Shown: piece after piece, positions 56,594 through 64,000 of the stretch
Layout of the letters: every line of letters begins with the position of its first letter
How positions within the stretch are numbered: position 1 is the first letter of the stretch
Assembly (NCBI RefSeq): GCF_001264245.1
Contig: NZ_CP011339.1
Span: 186,001 to 250,000 of the forward strand
Direction: 5' to 3'
DNA length: 64,000 nt
From: Microcystis panniformis FACHB-1757
GTDB taxonomy: Bacteria; Cyanobacteriota; Cyanobacteriia; Cyanobacteriales; Microcystaceae
Notes under the pieces: model-generated
Databases searched by the model: none
What the model was told of the DNA's origin: nothing
What the model saw: only the letters and a program-made list of their open reading frames with translations
Translations under genes and position numbers: made by a program

Positions 56594-56965
56594 ATGAATA
56601 GCCAATGTAAATCTCAAATGTTAGACAAATTTGTTCCCTATTATCCGACTAAAGATACTCGTAACTTTCCCATTTTTTCCAGTATTATTAATAAATTTAA
56701 TATTTGCAGGCTGCAACGCAAATTTAAACAGGAGCTTCAACAACCTTCGGTGATCCTAGTTGATCAAATGGGTAAAGTTGGTTCTGCTAATCCTTATCTT
56801 GCTATTAAAAAAACTTTTCCAGAAAAAGCGGTGTATCATGTTCATAATTTAAATCCAGAAATTGTTGCCAAAATTTGGGATAAAATTAATCCTACTAGCG
56901 AGGGGGTGGAAGGAACCACAGAGACACAGAGGACACAAAGATCGATCAATCATATTGTAAGTTAA
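56594..56965 (+). pseudogene. N-terminal stub of a sulfotransferase-like gene (aerL-like)
   Basis: Residues 47-95 read VILVDQMGKVGSANPYLAIK, then YHVHNLNPEIVAKIWDKINP. The QMGKVGS motif resembles the PAPS-binding start of bacterial sulfotransferases of this kind, and aeruginosin clusters often hold a sulfotransferase. The match ends near residue 102; a dispersed sequence (GGAACCACAGAGACACAGAG) and an ISL3 end follow. The rest of the gene (usually about 250-300 aa) is missing. Confidence 0.6.
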
Positions 56966-56970
56966 ACTTA

Positions 56971-56992
56971 TCACACAGAACCTAGAAGAGCC
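56971..56992 (+). repeat. Solitary ISL3 terminal repeat
   Basis: TCACACAGAACCTAGAAGAGCC is identical over 22 bp to the right end of the complete ISL3 element at 16571-16592. No matching left end or transposase is nearby, so it looks like the scar of a deletion. Confidence 0.85.
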
Positions 56993-57064
56993 TTAAAGGT
57001 AATTCGTTCTAAGCTTGATTGAAGAAACTCACGCACATTTTTATTTAATCTATTGGGAAAAACA

Positions 57065-60000
57065 ATGGTCACAACTCAACAATCTAGGGTTAGTAAAAAA
57101 GATATTGAATCCATTTATCCCCTTTCTCCCATGCAGCAGGGGATGCTATTTCATTCTTTATATAATCCAGAATCAAAGACGTATTTATCACAAATTCAAA
57201 TCACCTTGCAAGGCAATTTAGATATTAGTGCGTTCCAACAAGCTTGGCAAAGAGTAGTAGATAGACATAGTATTTTACGGACTTGTTTTGCTTGGAAAAA
57301 AACCAAACAGCCTTTACAAATAGTTAGAAAAAATGTCACTTTGCCTTGGTTTAATCAAGATTGGCGATCGCATTCTCCCGCCGAACAAGAAACTAAATTT
57401 CAGGAATTGTTAACCTCTGATAAAGAGCAATATTTTGAATTAGATAAAATCCCCTTACTTCGATGTCATTTAATTCAAGTCGAAGATCAAAAATATGAAT
57501 TTATTAATACTGGGCATCATATTTTATTAGATGGTTGGTCAACAGCAATTCTGTTGAAAGAAGTTTTCGAGTTTTACGCTGGACTCATCAACCATCAACC
57601 CGTCAATTTACCGACACCTCGCCCTTACCAAGACTATATTAATTGGGTACAACAGCAAGATCAAACTCAGTCCGAACGCTTTTGGCGACAAAATCTTCAA
57701 GGTTTTACCTCTCCGACCCCATTAGTAGTTGATAAACCGTTAAATCCTCTTGTTACTCAAAGTAAAAATTATCTTGATCAAAAATCAAAACTTTCTCCAG
57801 AAATTACCAGTCGTCTGAAATTACTCGCCCAAGAACATCGCCTTACTCTTTCTACCCTAATTCAAGGAGCTTGGGCTTTATTATTACATCATTATAGTAG
57901 TGAATCTGATATTGTATTTGGGGCAACAGTTTCGGGACGACCGCCCAATTTTACAGGGATTGAATCGATGGTGGGGATGTTTTTAAATACCTTACCCGTT
58001 CGCATCCAAATTGAGCCTCAACTTGAATTATTAACTTGGTTTCAACAATTACAACAAGAGCATTTAGAACGAGAGCAATATAGTTATAGTTCTCTAATTG
58101 ATATTCAAAAATGGAGTGAAATTCCTGCTCCTCATTCAGTTTTTGAAAGTTTTGTTGTCTTTGAAAATTTACCCTTTAGCGACAATGATAGTGAGAATTT
58201 AGGCGGTTTACAAGTCGGTGAAATGCAAGATTATGGCAATGCTGATTACCCCTTAACGGTGATTGTCACCCCTGGAGAAGCCTTAAGTATTAAAATTATT
58301 TATCCTCAAGAACGATTTGAAAATGACACCATTGAAAGGATGTTAGGTCATTTTAAAACCTTATTAGAAGGAATCACCATTAATCCCCATAGTCGGATTC
58401 AAGACTTAACTTTATTAACGGAAGGTGAACGTCAATTATTATTAATTGAATTGAATCAAACTGCACCCCAAAAGCCTCTAAAACACTGCGTTCATCAATT
58501 ATTTGAGCAACAAACTCTCAAAACTCCTTCAGCCATTGCCGTTGTTTTTCAAGAGCAACAATTAACCTACCAAGAACTGAATAAATCTGCTAATCAACTG
58601 GCTCATTATTTACAAAAAATTGGGGTTAGTTCTCAATCTTTAGTGGGGATTTGTTTAGAAAGGTCTGTTAATATGGTGATTGCCGTTTTAGCAGTGTTAA
58701 AAGTAGGCGGCGTTTGTGTTCCCCTAGACCCAACCTATCCTCAAGAAAGACTTTCTTACATCCTGCAAGATACCCAACTTAAAACCCTCTTAACCGAAAA
58801 AAATTGTCAATTACTCTTAAACAGTGAAACCATTTCTCAACGGATTTTATTGGATGAACAAGGTTCAGAAATTGCCTTAGAACCCAAGAATAATCCCGGC
58901 AACCCCGTTAGTTTAAAGGATTTGGCTTATATTATTTATAGTTCAGGATCTACGGGTGTACCTAAAGGGATTATGATCCTGCATCAATCCTTAACGAGTA
59001 TTATTGAGCATCATCAAGTAAAAATGTCATCCGCAAGGAATTTCTTACAATTTGCTCCCTTTAATTTCGATGTCAGCTATCACGAAATCTTTGCCGCTTT
59101 GTGTTTAGGGGGAAGCTTATTTATTGTTCCAGAAGATTCTCGCTTAGACCTTGCTAAATTAAGTCAATTGTTGGCAAATAAACCCATTCATAAAGCGATT
59201 TTGCCCGTTACTTTATTACAGCAATTAATTGAAACCTATAGTGAGGAAACCTACTTATTTGCTAACTTGCGTGAAATTATTTCAGCTGGAGAGCAATTAC
59301 AAATTACCCCAGCGATGATTTCTGTATTCAAAAAACTCGAACATTGTACCCTTTACAATTATTATGGCCCCACAGAAGCGGATATCGTTACCAGTTATAC
59401 CTTTGACCCCAATCCTGAGCTTTGGCCGAAGTATATTCCCATTGGTAAACCCGCGATTAATGTGCAAGTTTATATTTTAAATTCCCATCTTCAACCCGTA
59501 CCTATCGGAGTGACTGGGGAGCTATATGTTGCGGGTGGCGGTTTAGCGCGGGGTTATTTCAACAATCCCCAATTAACCCAAGAAAAATTTATTCCTAATC
59601 CCTTTAGCGATAATTCATTGTTGTATAAAACTGGAGATTTAGCTCGTTATTTACCCAATGGAGACATTGAATATTTAGGAAGAATTGATGATGTGGTGAA
59701 AGTTAGAGGTTATAGAATTGAATTAGGGGAAGTAGAAACTATTTTAAATCAACATCCTCAAATTGCCCAAGCCCTTGCTACAGTTCAGGGAGAAACCGCC
59801 AGAGAAAAATATTTAGCCGCTTATTTTATTCCCCGTCCAGGTGAAACCATAAACCAAGTTGAATTACGTCATTTCCTTGAAAACTGGCTACCCGATTATA
59901 TGATTCCCTCTGCTTTTGTTGTGATGGAATCTTTTCAACTCAGTCCTAACGGTAAAGTTAATCGAAAAGTCTTACCAATACCCGATAAAAACCCCTTATC

Positions 60001-60343
60001 GTTAACTCAAAATTATGTCGCTCCTCGAACTGCAATTGAAGAAGTTTTAGCAGGAATTTGGGCAGAAATTTTAGAAGTCGAACGAGTTGGGATTGAAGAC
60101 GATTTCTTTCTGTTAGGTGGGCATTCTTTAAAAGCAATTCAACTGATTAGTAAAATCCGTCAAACCTTAGAAATTGAAGTTTCTGTGCGTCAACTTTTTA
60201 ATCACTCAACTATCAGCCAATTAACTCAAGTCATGATTGAATTAGTGGGGAATGAAGGGTTACTAAATGAAATTGCCGTAACAGTTCAAGAAATTTCCCA
60301 ACTTTCACCAGAAGAAGTTCAAGCTTTATTATCTCAAAGCTGA
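57065..60343 (+). CDS. aerG: Aeruginosin NRPS AerG (C-A-PCP), predicted Choi module
   Basis: About 1,092 aa. Condensation domain (MQQGMLFHSL; HHILLDGWSTAI, about residue 150), adenylation domain (YSSGSTGVPKGIMIL, about 625; GRIDDVVKVRGYRIELGEVE) and carrier protein (FFLLGGHSLKAIQL, about 1017), followed by a helical tail (LSPEEVQALLSQS). My reading of the specificity residues is D-V-H-I-I-A-Y-I-V-K, which does not match a standard amino-acid code I know. Context with aerD-aerF suggests Choi. ATG 57065 (MVTTQQS) is preferred over the frame opening at 57053. Confidence 0.88.
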   Translation: MVTTQQSRVSKKDIESIYPLSPMQQGMLFHSLYNPESKTYLSQIQITLQGNLDISAFQQAWQRVVDRHSILRTCFAWKKTKQPLQIVRKNVTLPWFNQDWRSHSPAEQETKFQELLTSDKEQYFELDKIPLLRCHLIQVEDQKYEFINTGHHILLDGWSTAILLKEVFEFYAGLINHQPVNLPTPRPYQDYINWVQQQDQTQSERFWRQNLQGFTSPTPLVVDKPLNPLVTQSKNYLDQKSKLSPEITSRLKLLAQEHRLTLSTLIQGAWALLLHHYSSESDIVFGATVSGRPPNFTGIESMVGMFLNTLPVRIQIEPQLELLTWFQQLQQEHLEREQYSYSSLIDIQKWSEIPAPHSVFESFVVFENLPFSDNDSENLGGLQVGEMQDYGNADYPLTVIVTPGEALSIKIIYPQERFENDTIERMLGHFKTLLEGITINPHSRIQDLTLLTEGERQLLLIELNQTAPQKPLKHCVHQLFEQQTLKTPSAIAVVFQEQQLTYQELNKSANQLAHYLQKIGVSSQSLVGICLERSVNMVIAVLAVLKVGGVCVPLDPTYPQERLSYILQDTQLKTLLTEKNCQLLLNSETISQRILLDEQGSEIALEPKNNPGNPVSLKDLAYIIYSSGSTGVPKGIMILHQSLTSIIEHHQVKMSSARNFLQFAPFNFDVSYHEIFAALCLGGSLFIVPEDSRLDLAKLSQLLANKPIHKAILPVTLLQQLIETYSEETYLFANLREIISAGEQLQITPAMISVFKKLEHCTLYNYYGPTEADIVTSYTFDPNPELWPKYIPIGKPAINVQVYILNSHLQPVPIGVTGELYVAGGGLARGYFNNPQLTQEKFIPNPFSDNSLLYKTGDLARYLPNGDIEYLGRIDDVVKVRGYRIELGEVETILNQHPQIAQALATVQGETAREKYLAAYFIPRPGETINQVELRHFLENWLPDYMIPSAFVVMESFQLSPNGKVNRKVLPIPDKNPLSLTQNYVAPRTAIEEVLAGIWAEILEVERVGIEDDFFLLGGHSLKAIQLISKIRQTLEIEVSVRQLFNHSTISQLTQVMIELVGNEGLLNEIAVTVQEISQLSPEEVQALLSQS

Positions 60344-60398
60344 ACCTAAATGACTTAATATTTCTATAATGGACATTGATTTAAACTGAAGGAAAAAA

Positions 60399-61175
60399 AT
60401 GACAAATCATCTCTTTGATTTAACAGGTAAAGTTGCAATTATCACGGGTGCTGCCCGAGGAATTGGTCGGGTATTAGCGCAAGGGTTAGCACAAGCTGGA
60501 GCTAAGGTGGTAATTGGTGATATTAATCAAGTTGGTGCTGAACAAACGGTTCAACTGATTCAAGAAGCAGGAGGTGAGGCCATCGCAATTAAGACCGATG
60601 TTCGTCAACGTCAAGCTTGTCAGAATTTAATTAACCAGGCGGTTGCTCATTATGGTCAACTCGATATTATGGTCTGTAATGCAGGGGTTGAAATTCTCAA
60701 AAACACTGATGAATTAGAGGAATTTGAATGGGATCAGGTTATTAATGTTGACTTAAAAGGTTATTTTAATTGCGCTCAACTCGCAACCAAACAAATGATC
60801 AAACAAGGAACAAAGGGATCAATTATTATGAATTCTTCTATCTGTGCTTTCGTTGCTGTTCCCAAATCTTCAGGAGCATATAGCGCCGCAAAAGGTGGGG
60901 TCAATCAATTAGTAAAATCCCTAGCGGTCGAATTAGCTAGTCACAAAATTCGAGTCAATGCTTTTGCACCGGGGTATATGAATAATATGATGGAAGGAAC
61001 AGAAGGTTTACGTTCAACTTCCAATGAAATGGACGAATTATATACTAGAATTCCCATGAAACGAACCGGAGATTTAGAAGAGTTAATTGGCCCTGTCGTG
61101 TTTTTAGCGTCTGAAGCTTCCTCTTATGTCACTGGAGCAATTTTAATGGTAGATGGAGGTTATACCGCTATTTAG
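60399..61175 (+). CDS. Short-chain dehydrogenase/reductase in the aeruginosin cluster
   Basis: 258 aa, classical SDR: TGAARGIG (cofactor motif), NAGVEIL, catalytic Ser in NSSICAF, and YSAAKGG (YxxxK). In contrast to AerF it has the full catalytic set. It may be a reductase of the Choi or tailoring pathway; I cannot tell which. GAAGGAAAA is a good ribosome-binding site before ATG 60399. It is 55 bp downstream of aerG, likely the same transcript. Confidence 0.8.
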   Translation: MTNHLFDLTGKVAIITGAARGIGRVLAQGLAQAGAKVVIGDINQVGAEQTVQLIQEAGGEAIAIKTDVRQRQACQNLINQAVAHYGQLDIMVCNAGVEILKNTDELEEFEWDQVINVDLKGYFNCAQLATKQMIKQGTKGSIIMNSSICAFVAVPKSSGAYSAAKGGVNQLVKSLAVELASHKIRVNAFAPGYMNNMMEGTEGLRSTSNEMDELYTRIPMKRTGDLEELIGPVVFLASEASSYVTGAILMVDGGYTAI

Positions 61176-61446
61176 CATCAATAATTAAACAATTTTGGTT
61201 CTTCGTTACTTGGTATGGTTCGATAGGGGGGCATAAATCGACTAAATCCTTATCTGGCAAGAGACTTAATTGATTAGTTCGCTCTAGAAAAAAAACAATT
61301 AACAAAAATCGCTAAATGCCTTTCTATATAAGGGTTCCATCCCTTATAACTCCCGTTCATTGCATAACACAAACCGAAGAGCCACAATTTTTAGGTTGAT
61401 TTGTATCCATCAAACCAACCTTCACTAAATTAATCCTATTTAACCC
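61176..61446. other. Intergenic region before the last NRPS gene
   Basis: No gene is seen. A perfect 8-bp stem TATAAGGG/CCCTTATA with a 6-base loop lies at 61327-61348. A segment ending ACACAAACCGAAGAGCC near 61383 is similar to ISL3-type ends. AAATCCTTATCTGGCAA recurs from the 3.97-kb region. Confidence 0.5.
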
Positions 61447-64000
61447 ATGTCAAAAATGAACCATAACTCTCAAGACAAACAGAAATTACTCAAGCTGTTA
61501 CTACAAAAAAAAGGAATCGGTGTAAAAACAAATACGATACCTACTAGGAATCCATCTCAACTTGTACCGCTTTCTTTTTCTCAAGAACGACTTTGGTTTT
61601 TGTACCAATTAGAAGCTCAAGGCTATACCTATAATATGCCGTTTCGCTTTCAAATTGACGGCAATTTGGATATTGATATCTTTAGAAAAGCTTTAGAAAC
61701 TATTAGGCAACGTCATGAAGTGTTGCAGACCTGTTTTCAAGAAGTTGACGAAATTCCCCGACAAATTATTAAACCGAAAATTCAGTTAAATTTGCCTTTA
61801 GTGGATTTACAGTCTTTATCTTCTGCGGAACAAACCCAAGAATTAGAGCGATTAACCGAACAAGAAATTTATACTCCCTTTGACTTAACCCAAGCTCCTT
61901 TAATGCGGACTTTTTTGGTTAAATTAAAAGCTGACTCTTATCTTTTATTTTTGAGTTTACACCATTCTATTTTTGATGGCTGGTCAATGAAAGTTTTACT
62001 ACAAGAACTTTCTCATTTATATGAAGCTTTTTTACAAAAACAATCTAATCCTTTACCCGATTTACCTATTCAATATGGTGATTTTGCCGTTTGGCAAAGA
62101 CAACAGTTACAAGGAGATAAACTCACCCAGGAAGTTAATTATTGGCAACAACAATTAACCGGAATTCCACCCTTATTAGAAATTCCCACTGATCATCCTC
62201 GTCCTCCCATACAAACGTTTAAAGGCAATAATTGTACATTTAAACTAAGTCCAGAATTAAGCCAACACCTGAAAAATATTAGCCAAACGTCAACCGCTAC
62301 TTTGAATATGACGCTTTTAACGGCGTTTAATGTTTTATTATATCGCTATAGCCGTCAAGAAGATATTGTGATTGGGATTCCCAGTGGCAATCGACATTTT
62401 CCTGAAATTGAACCCTTAATTGGTTGCTTTGTTAATACCTTACCCATTCGCACTCAGTTTAAAGAAAATCTCTCATTTCAAGCTTTATTAAATCAAGTTA
62501 AACAAGTGGTTTTAGAAGCTTATGAATATCAAGATTTACCCTTAGAAAAGGTGGTAGAAGCGGTAAATCCTGAACGAAATATAAGTTATAGTCCTTTATT
62601 CCAAGTGATGTTTTCTTGGGAAGATATGCTGCACATTAATCATTTTTCGATGGCGGATTTAAAATTAACTCCCGTTCCGATGAATGCTTTAATTGCTCAA
62701 TTTGATTTAACCTTAGCCATGCAAGAAACGACTGAGGGTTTAGTTGGATCGTTTGATTATAATTGCGCGTTGTTTAATCAAGACACAATTGAGCGCATGA
62801 TTACCCACTTTAAAACTTTATTAGAAGGAATTGCCGTTAATCCTGAACAATCGATTGAATTATTACCTATTTTACCTTTATCAGAACAAAAGTTATTAGC
62901 TCAATGGAATCAGACTAATATTGCTGAAAATCCCAAGGTTTGTATTCATGAATTATTTGAACATCAAGTTTTAAAAACTCCAACTGCGATCGCAATAGAA
63001 TGGGGCAAGGAAAAAGTTACCTATCAAGACTTAAATGATCGTGCCAATCAATTAGCTCATTATCTCCAATCTAAGGGGGTTAAAGTTGAATCATTAGTGG
63101 GTATTTGTTTAGAACAATCTGTATCTATTATTATCAGTTTTTTGGCAATTATTAAAACGGGTGCTGCTTATCTTGTTCTAGCTCCCAATTATCCCCAAGA
63201 GCGTTTAAACTATATCTTAAATGATGCTCAAGTCTCGGTATTAATCACTCAAAATACCTTGATTAATTTATTCCGTAATCATCAAGCAAAAGTAGTTTGT
63301 CTGGATACTGAAGAAAACTCAATTGCTAGTCAAAGTCAAAACAATTTATTTAACCCTATTCAGCCAAATAATTTAGCTTATATTATTTATACCTCTGGTT
63401 CAACAGGCACTCCTAAAGGGGTTATGATTGAACATCAAAGTTTAGTTAATCATAGCTTAGGAATCATTAAAGCCTATGATTTAACAAGTCGTGATCGAAT
63501 TTTACAATTTGCTTCTTTTACCTTTGATGTAGCTGCTGAAGAAATTTATCCAACCTTTTTAACGGGTGCAACTTTAGTCATGCGTCCTGCATTAATGTTC
63601 ACTTCTTTAGCTGATTTTACTCAATTTATTCAGCACAATCGTTTAACGATAATTAATCTTCCGGCTACTTATTGGCATGAATGGGTATTAGATTTATCTC
63701 AAACTTTAATAACTTTACCAGAAACCCTACGCTTAGTGATTACAGGAAGTGAAGAAGTATTAGCAGAGCGATTAATATTATGGCAAAAAATCCTATCAAA
63801 TAGTCAACGAGAAGATATCACTTGGTTGAATGCCTATGGACCGACAGAAGCTACGATAACCACCACGGTTTTTAATCCCAATTTGAGTCATAAAATTGCT
63901 CAAATTCATTCTGTTGCCATTGGTAAACCGATTACAAATACACAGGTTTATATTTGTGATCGCTATTGTCAACAAGTCCCGATTGGAATACCAGGAGAAC
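61447..64000 (+). CDS. NRPS, C-A start, runs off the window
   Basis: Open from ATG 61447 to the end, about 851 codons. A short lysine-rich lead is followed by a condensation domain (LSFSQERLWFLYQLEAQGYT; LHHSIFDGWSMK, about residue 172) and an adenylation domain (YTSGSTGTPKGVMIEHQS, about 648; NAYGPTEATI, about 798). My reading of the first nine specificity residues is D-V-E-N-V-T-A-I-T, which I cannot assign. Position after aerG fits the module for the C-terminal arginine-like group, or an additional residue. Downstream domains (carrier, reductase or release) are outside the window. Confidence 0.85.
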   Translation, partial: MSKMNHNSQDKQKLLKLLLQKKGIGVKTNTIPTRNPSQLVPLSFSQERLWFLYQLEAQGYTYNMPFRFQIDGNLDIDIFRKALETIRQRHEVLQTCFQEVDEIPRQIIKPKIQLNLPLVDLQSLSSAEQTQELERLTEQEIYTPFDLTQAPLMRTFLVKLKADSYLLFLSLHHSIFDGWSMKVLLQELSHLYEAFLQKQSNPLPDLPIQYGDFAVWQRQQLQGDKLTQEVNYWQQQLTGIPPLLEIPTDHPRPPIQTFKGNNCTFKLSPELSQHLKNISQTSTATLNMTLLTAFNVLLYRYSRQEDIVIGIPSGNRHFPEIEPLIGCFVNTLPIRTQFKENLSFQALLNQVKQVVLEAYEYQDLPLEKVVEAVNPERNISYSPLFQVMFSWEDMLHINHFSMADLKLTPVPMNALIAQFDLTLAMQETTEGLVGSFDYNCALFNQDTIERMITHFKTLLEGIAVNPEQSIELLPILPLSEQKLLAQWNQTNIAENPKVCIHELFEHQVLKTPTAIAIEWGKEKVTYQDLNDRANQLAHYLQSKGVKVESLVGICLEQSVSIIISFLAIIKTGAAYLVLAPNYPQERLNYILNDAQVSVLITQNTLINLFRNHQAKVVCLDTEENSIASQSQNNLFNPIQPNNLAYIIYTSGSTGTPKGVMIEHQSLVNHSLGIIKAYDLTSRDRILQFASFTFDVAAEEIYPTFLTGATLVMRPALMFTSLADFTQFIQHNRLTIINLPATYWHEWVLDLSQTLITLPETLRLVITGSEEVLAERLILWQKILSNSQREDITWLNAYGPTEATITTTVFNPNLSHKIAQIHSVAIGKPITNTQVYICDRYCQQVPIGIPGE

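Noticed and set aside
1..64000. tRNA or rRNA genes
   Set aside because: No cloverleaf-like or rRNA-like sequence was recognised by eye; a tRNAscan run would be decisive.

Overview
The window looks like a chromosome segment of a bloom-forming cyanobacterium, most likely Microcystis aeruginosa or a close relative. The evidence is frequent HIP1-type GCGATCGC octamers, cyanobacterial genes (CpcS/CpeS bilin lyase, NblB-like HEAT protein, HpnH, efp-accB pair, FutA-type iron-binding protein), an aeruginosin-type peptide synthetase cluster, and a very heavy load of insertion sequences, MITEs and short tandem repeats. The assignment was made by reading alone; no database search was run.

Layout. 1-9.5 kb: end of a P-type cation ATPase, pyrC, a broken TnpB, an hsdM gene broken by two MITEs, ndk, a DICT/HD-GYP-like protein and hpnH. 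9.9-14.7 kb: DUF1517-type protein, a lipoprotein, a CpcS/CpeS lyase, a HEAT-repeat protein and an unrecognised gene pair. 14.8-19.5 kb: a recombined tandem array of Rpn/DUF2887 PD-(D/E)XK-like nuclease genes, one of them split by a complete ISL3-family element. 19.5-28.3 kb: aminotransferase, thioredoxin, a frameshifted peptide ABC permease, a damaged VapBC-like pair, CobT-like protein, a quinone oxidoreductase whose 5' end was displaced by an IS200/IS605 TnpB element, accB and efp. 28.5-34.7 kb: creatininase-family gene and a large TPR/GT41 (SPINDLY-like) gene destroyed by four separate lesions, including a second identical-length TnpB element. 34.9-38.2 kb: futA followed by about 62 copies of a 7-bp repeat, a DUF938 methyltransferase and a TnpB-less IS605 derivative carrying a possibly structured RNA. 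38.5-43.2 kb: topA (with a C-run frameshift), a 1.04-kb tandem duplication of its 3' end, and a SWIM zinc-finger gene.

43.3-64 kb is the metabolic highlight: an aeruginosin cluster behind an IS30 remnant. AerA (A-KR-PCP) would load and reduce an aryl-pyruvate; AerB (C-A-PCP-E) carries a leucine-type specificity code and an epimerase, predicting D-Leu; an FMN isomerase-like protein plus AerD, AerE and AerF would make the Choi moiety from prephenate; AerG (C-A-PCP) would incorporate it; an SDR and a further C-A NRPS, cut by the window end, follow. No halogenase lies between aerA and aerB. The sulfotransferase-like gene between aerF and aerG is only an N-terminal stub next to a solitary ISL3 terminal repeat. 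The product is therefore probably a non-sulfated, non-chlorinated aeruginosin, provided no such genes lie beyond the window.

At least five small repeat families with terminal inverted repeats interrupt genes here. In several cases the pre-insertion reading frame can be rebuilt exactly from the two flanks.
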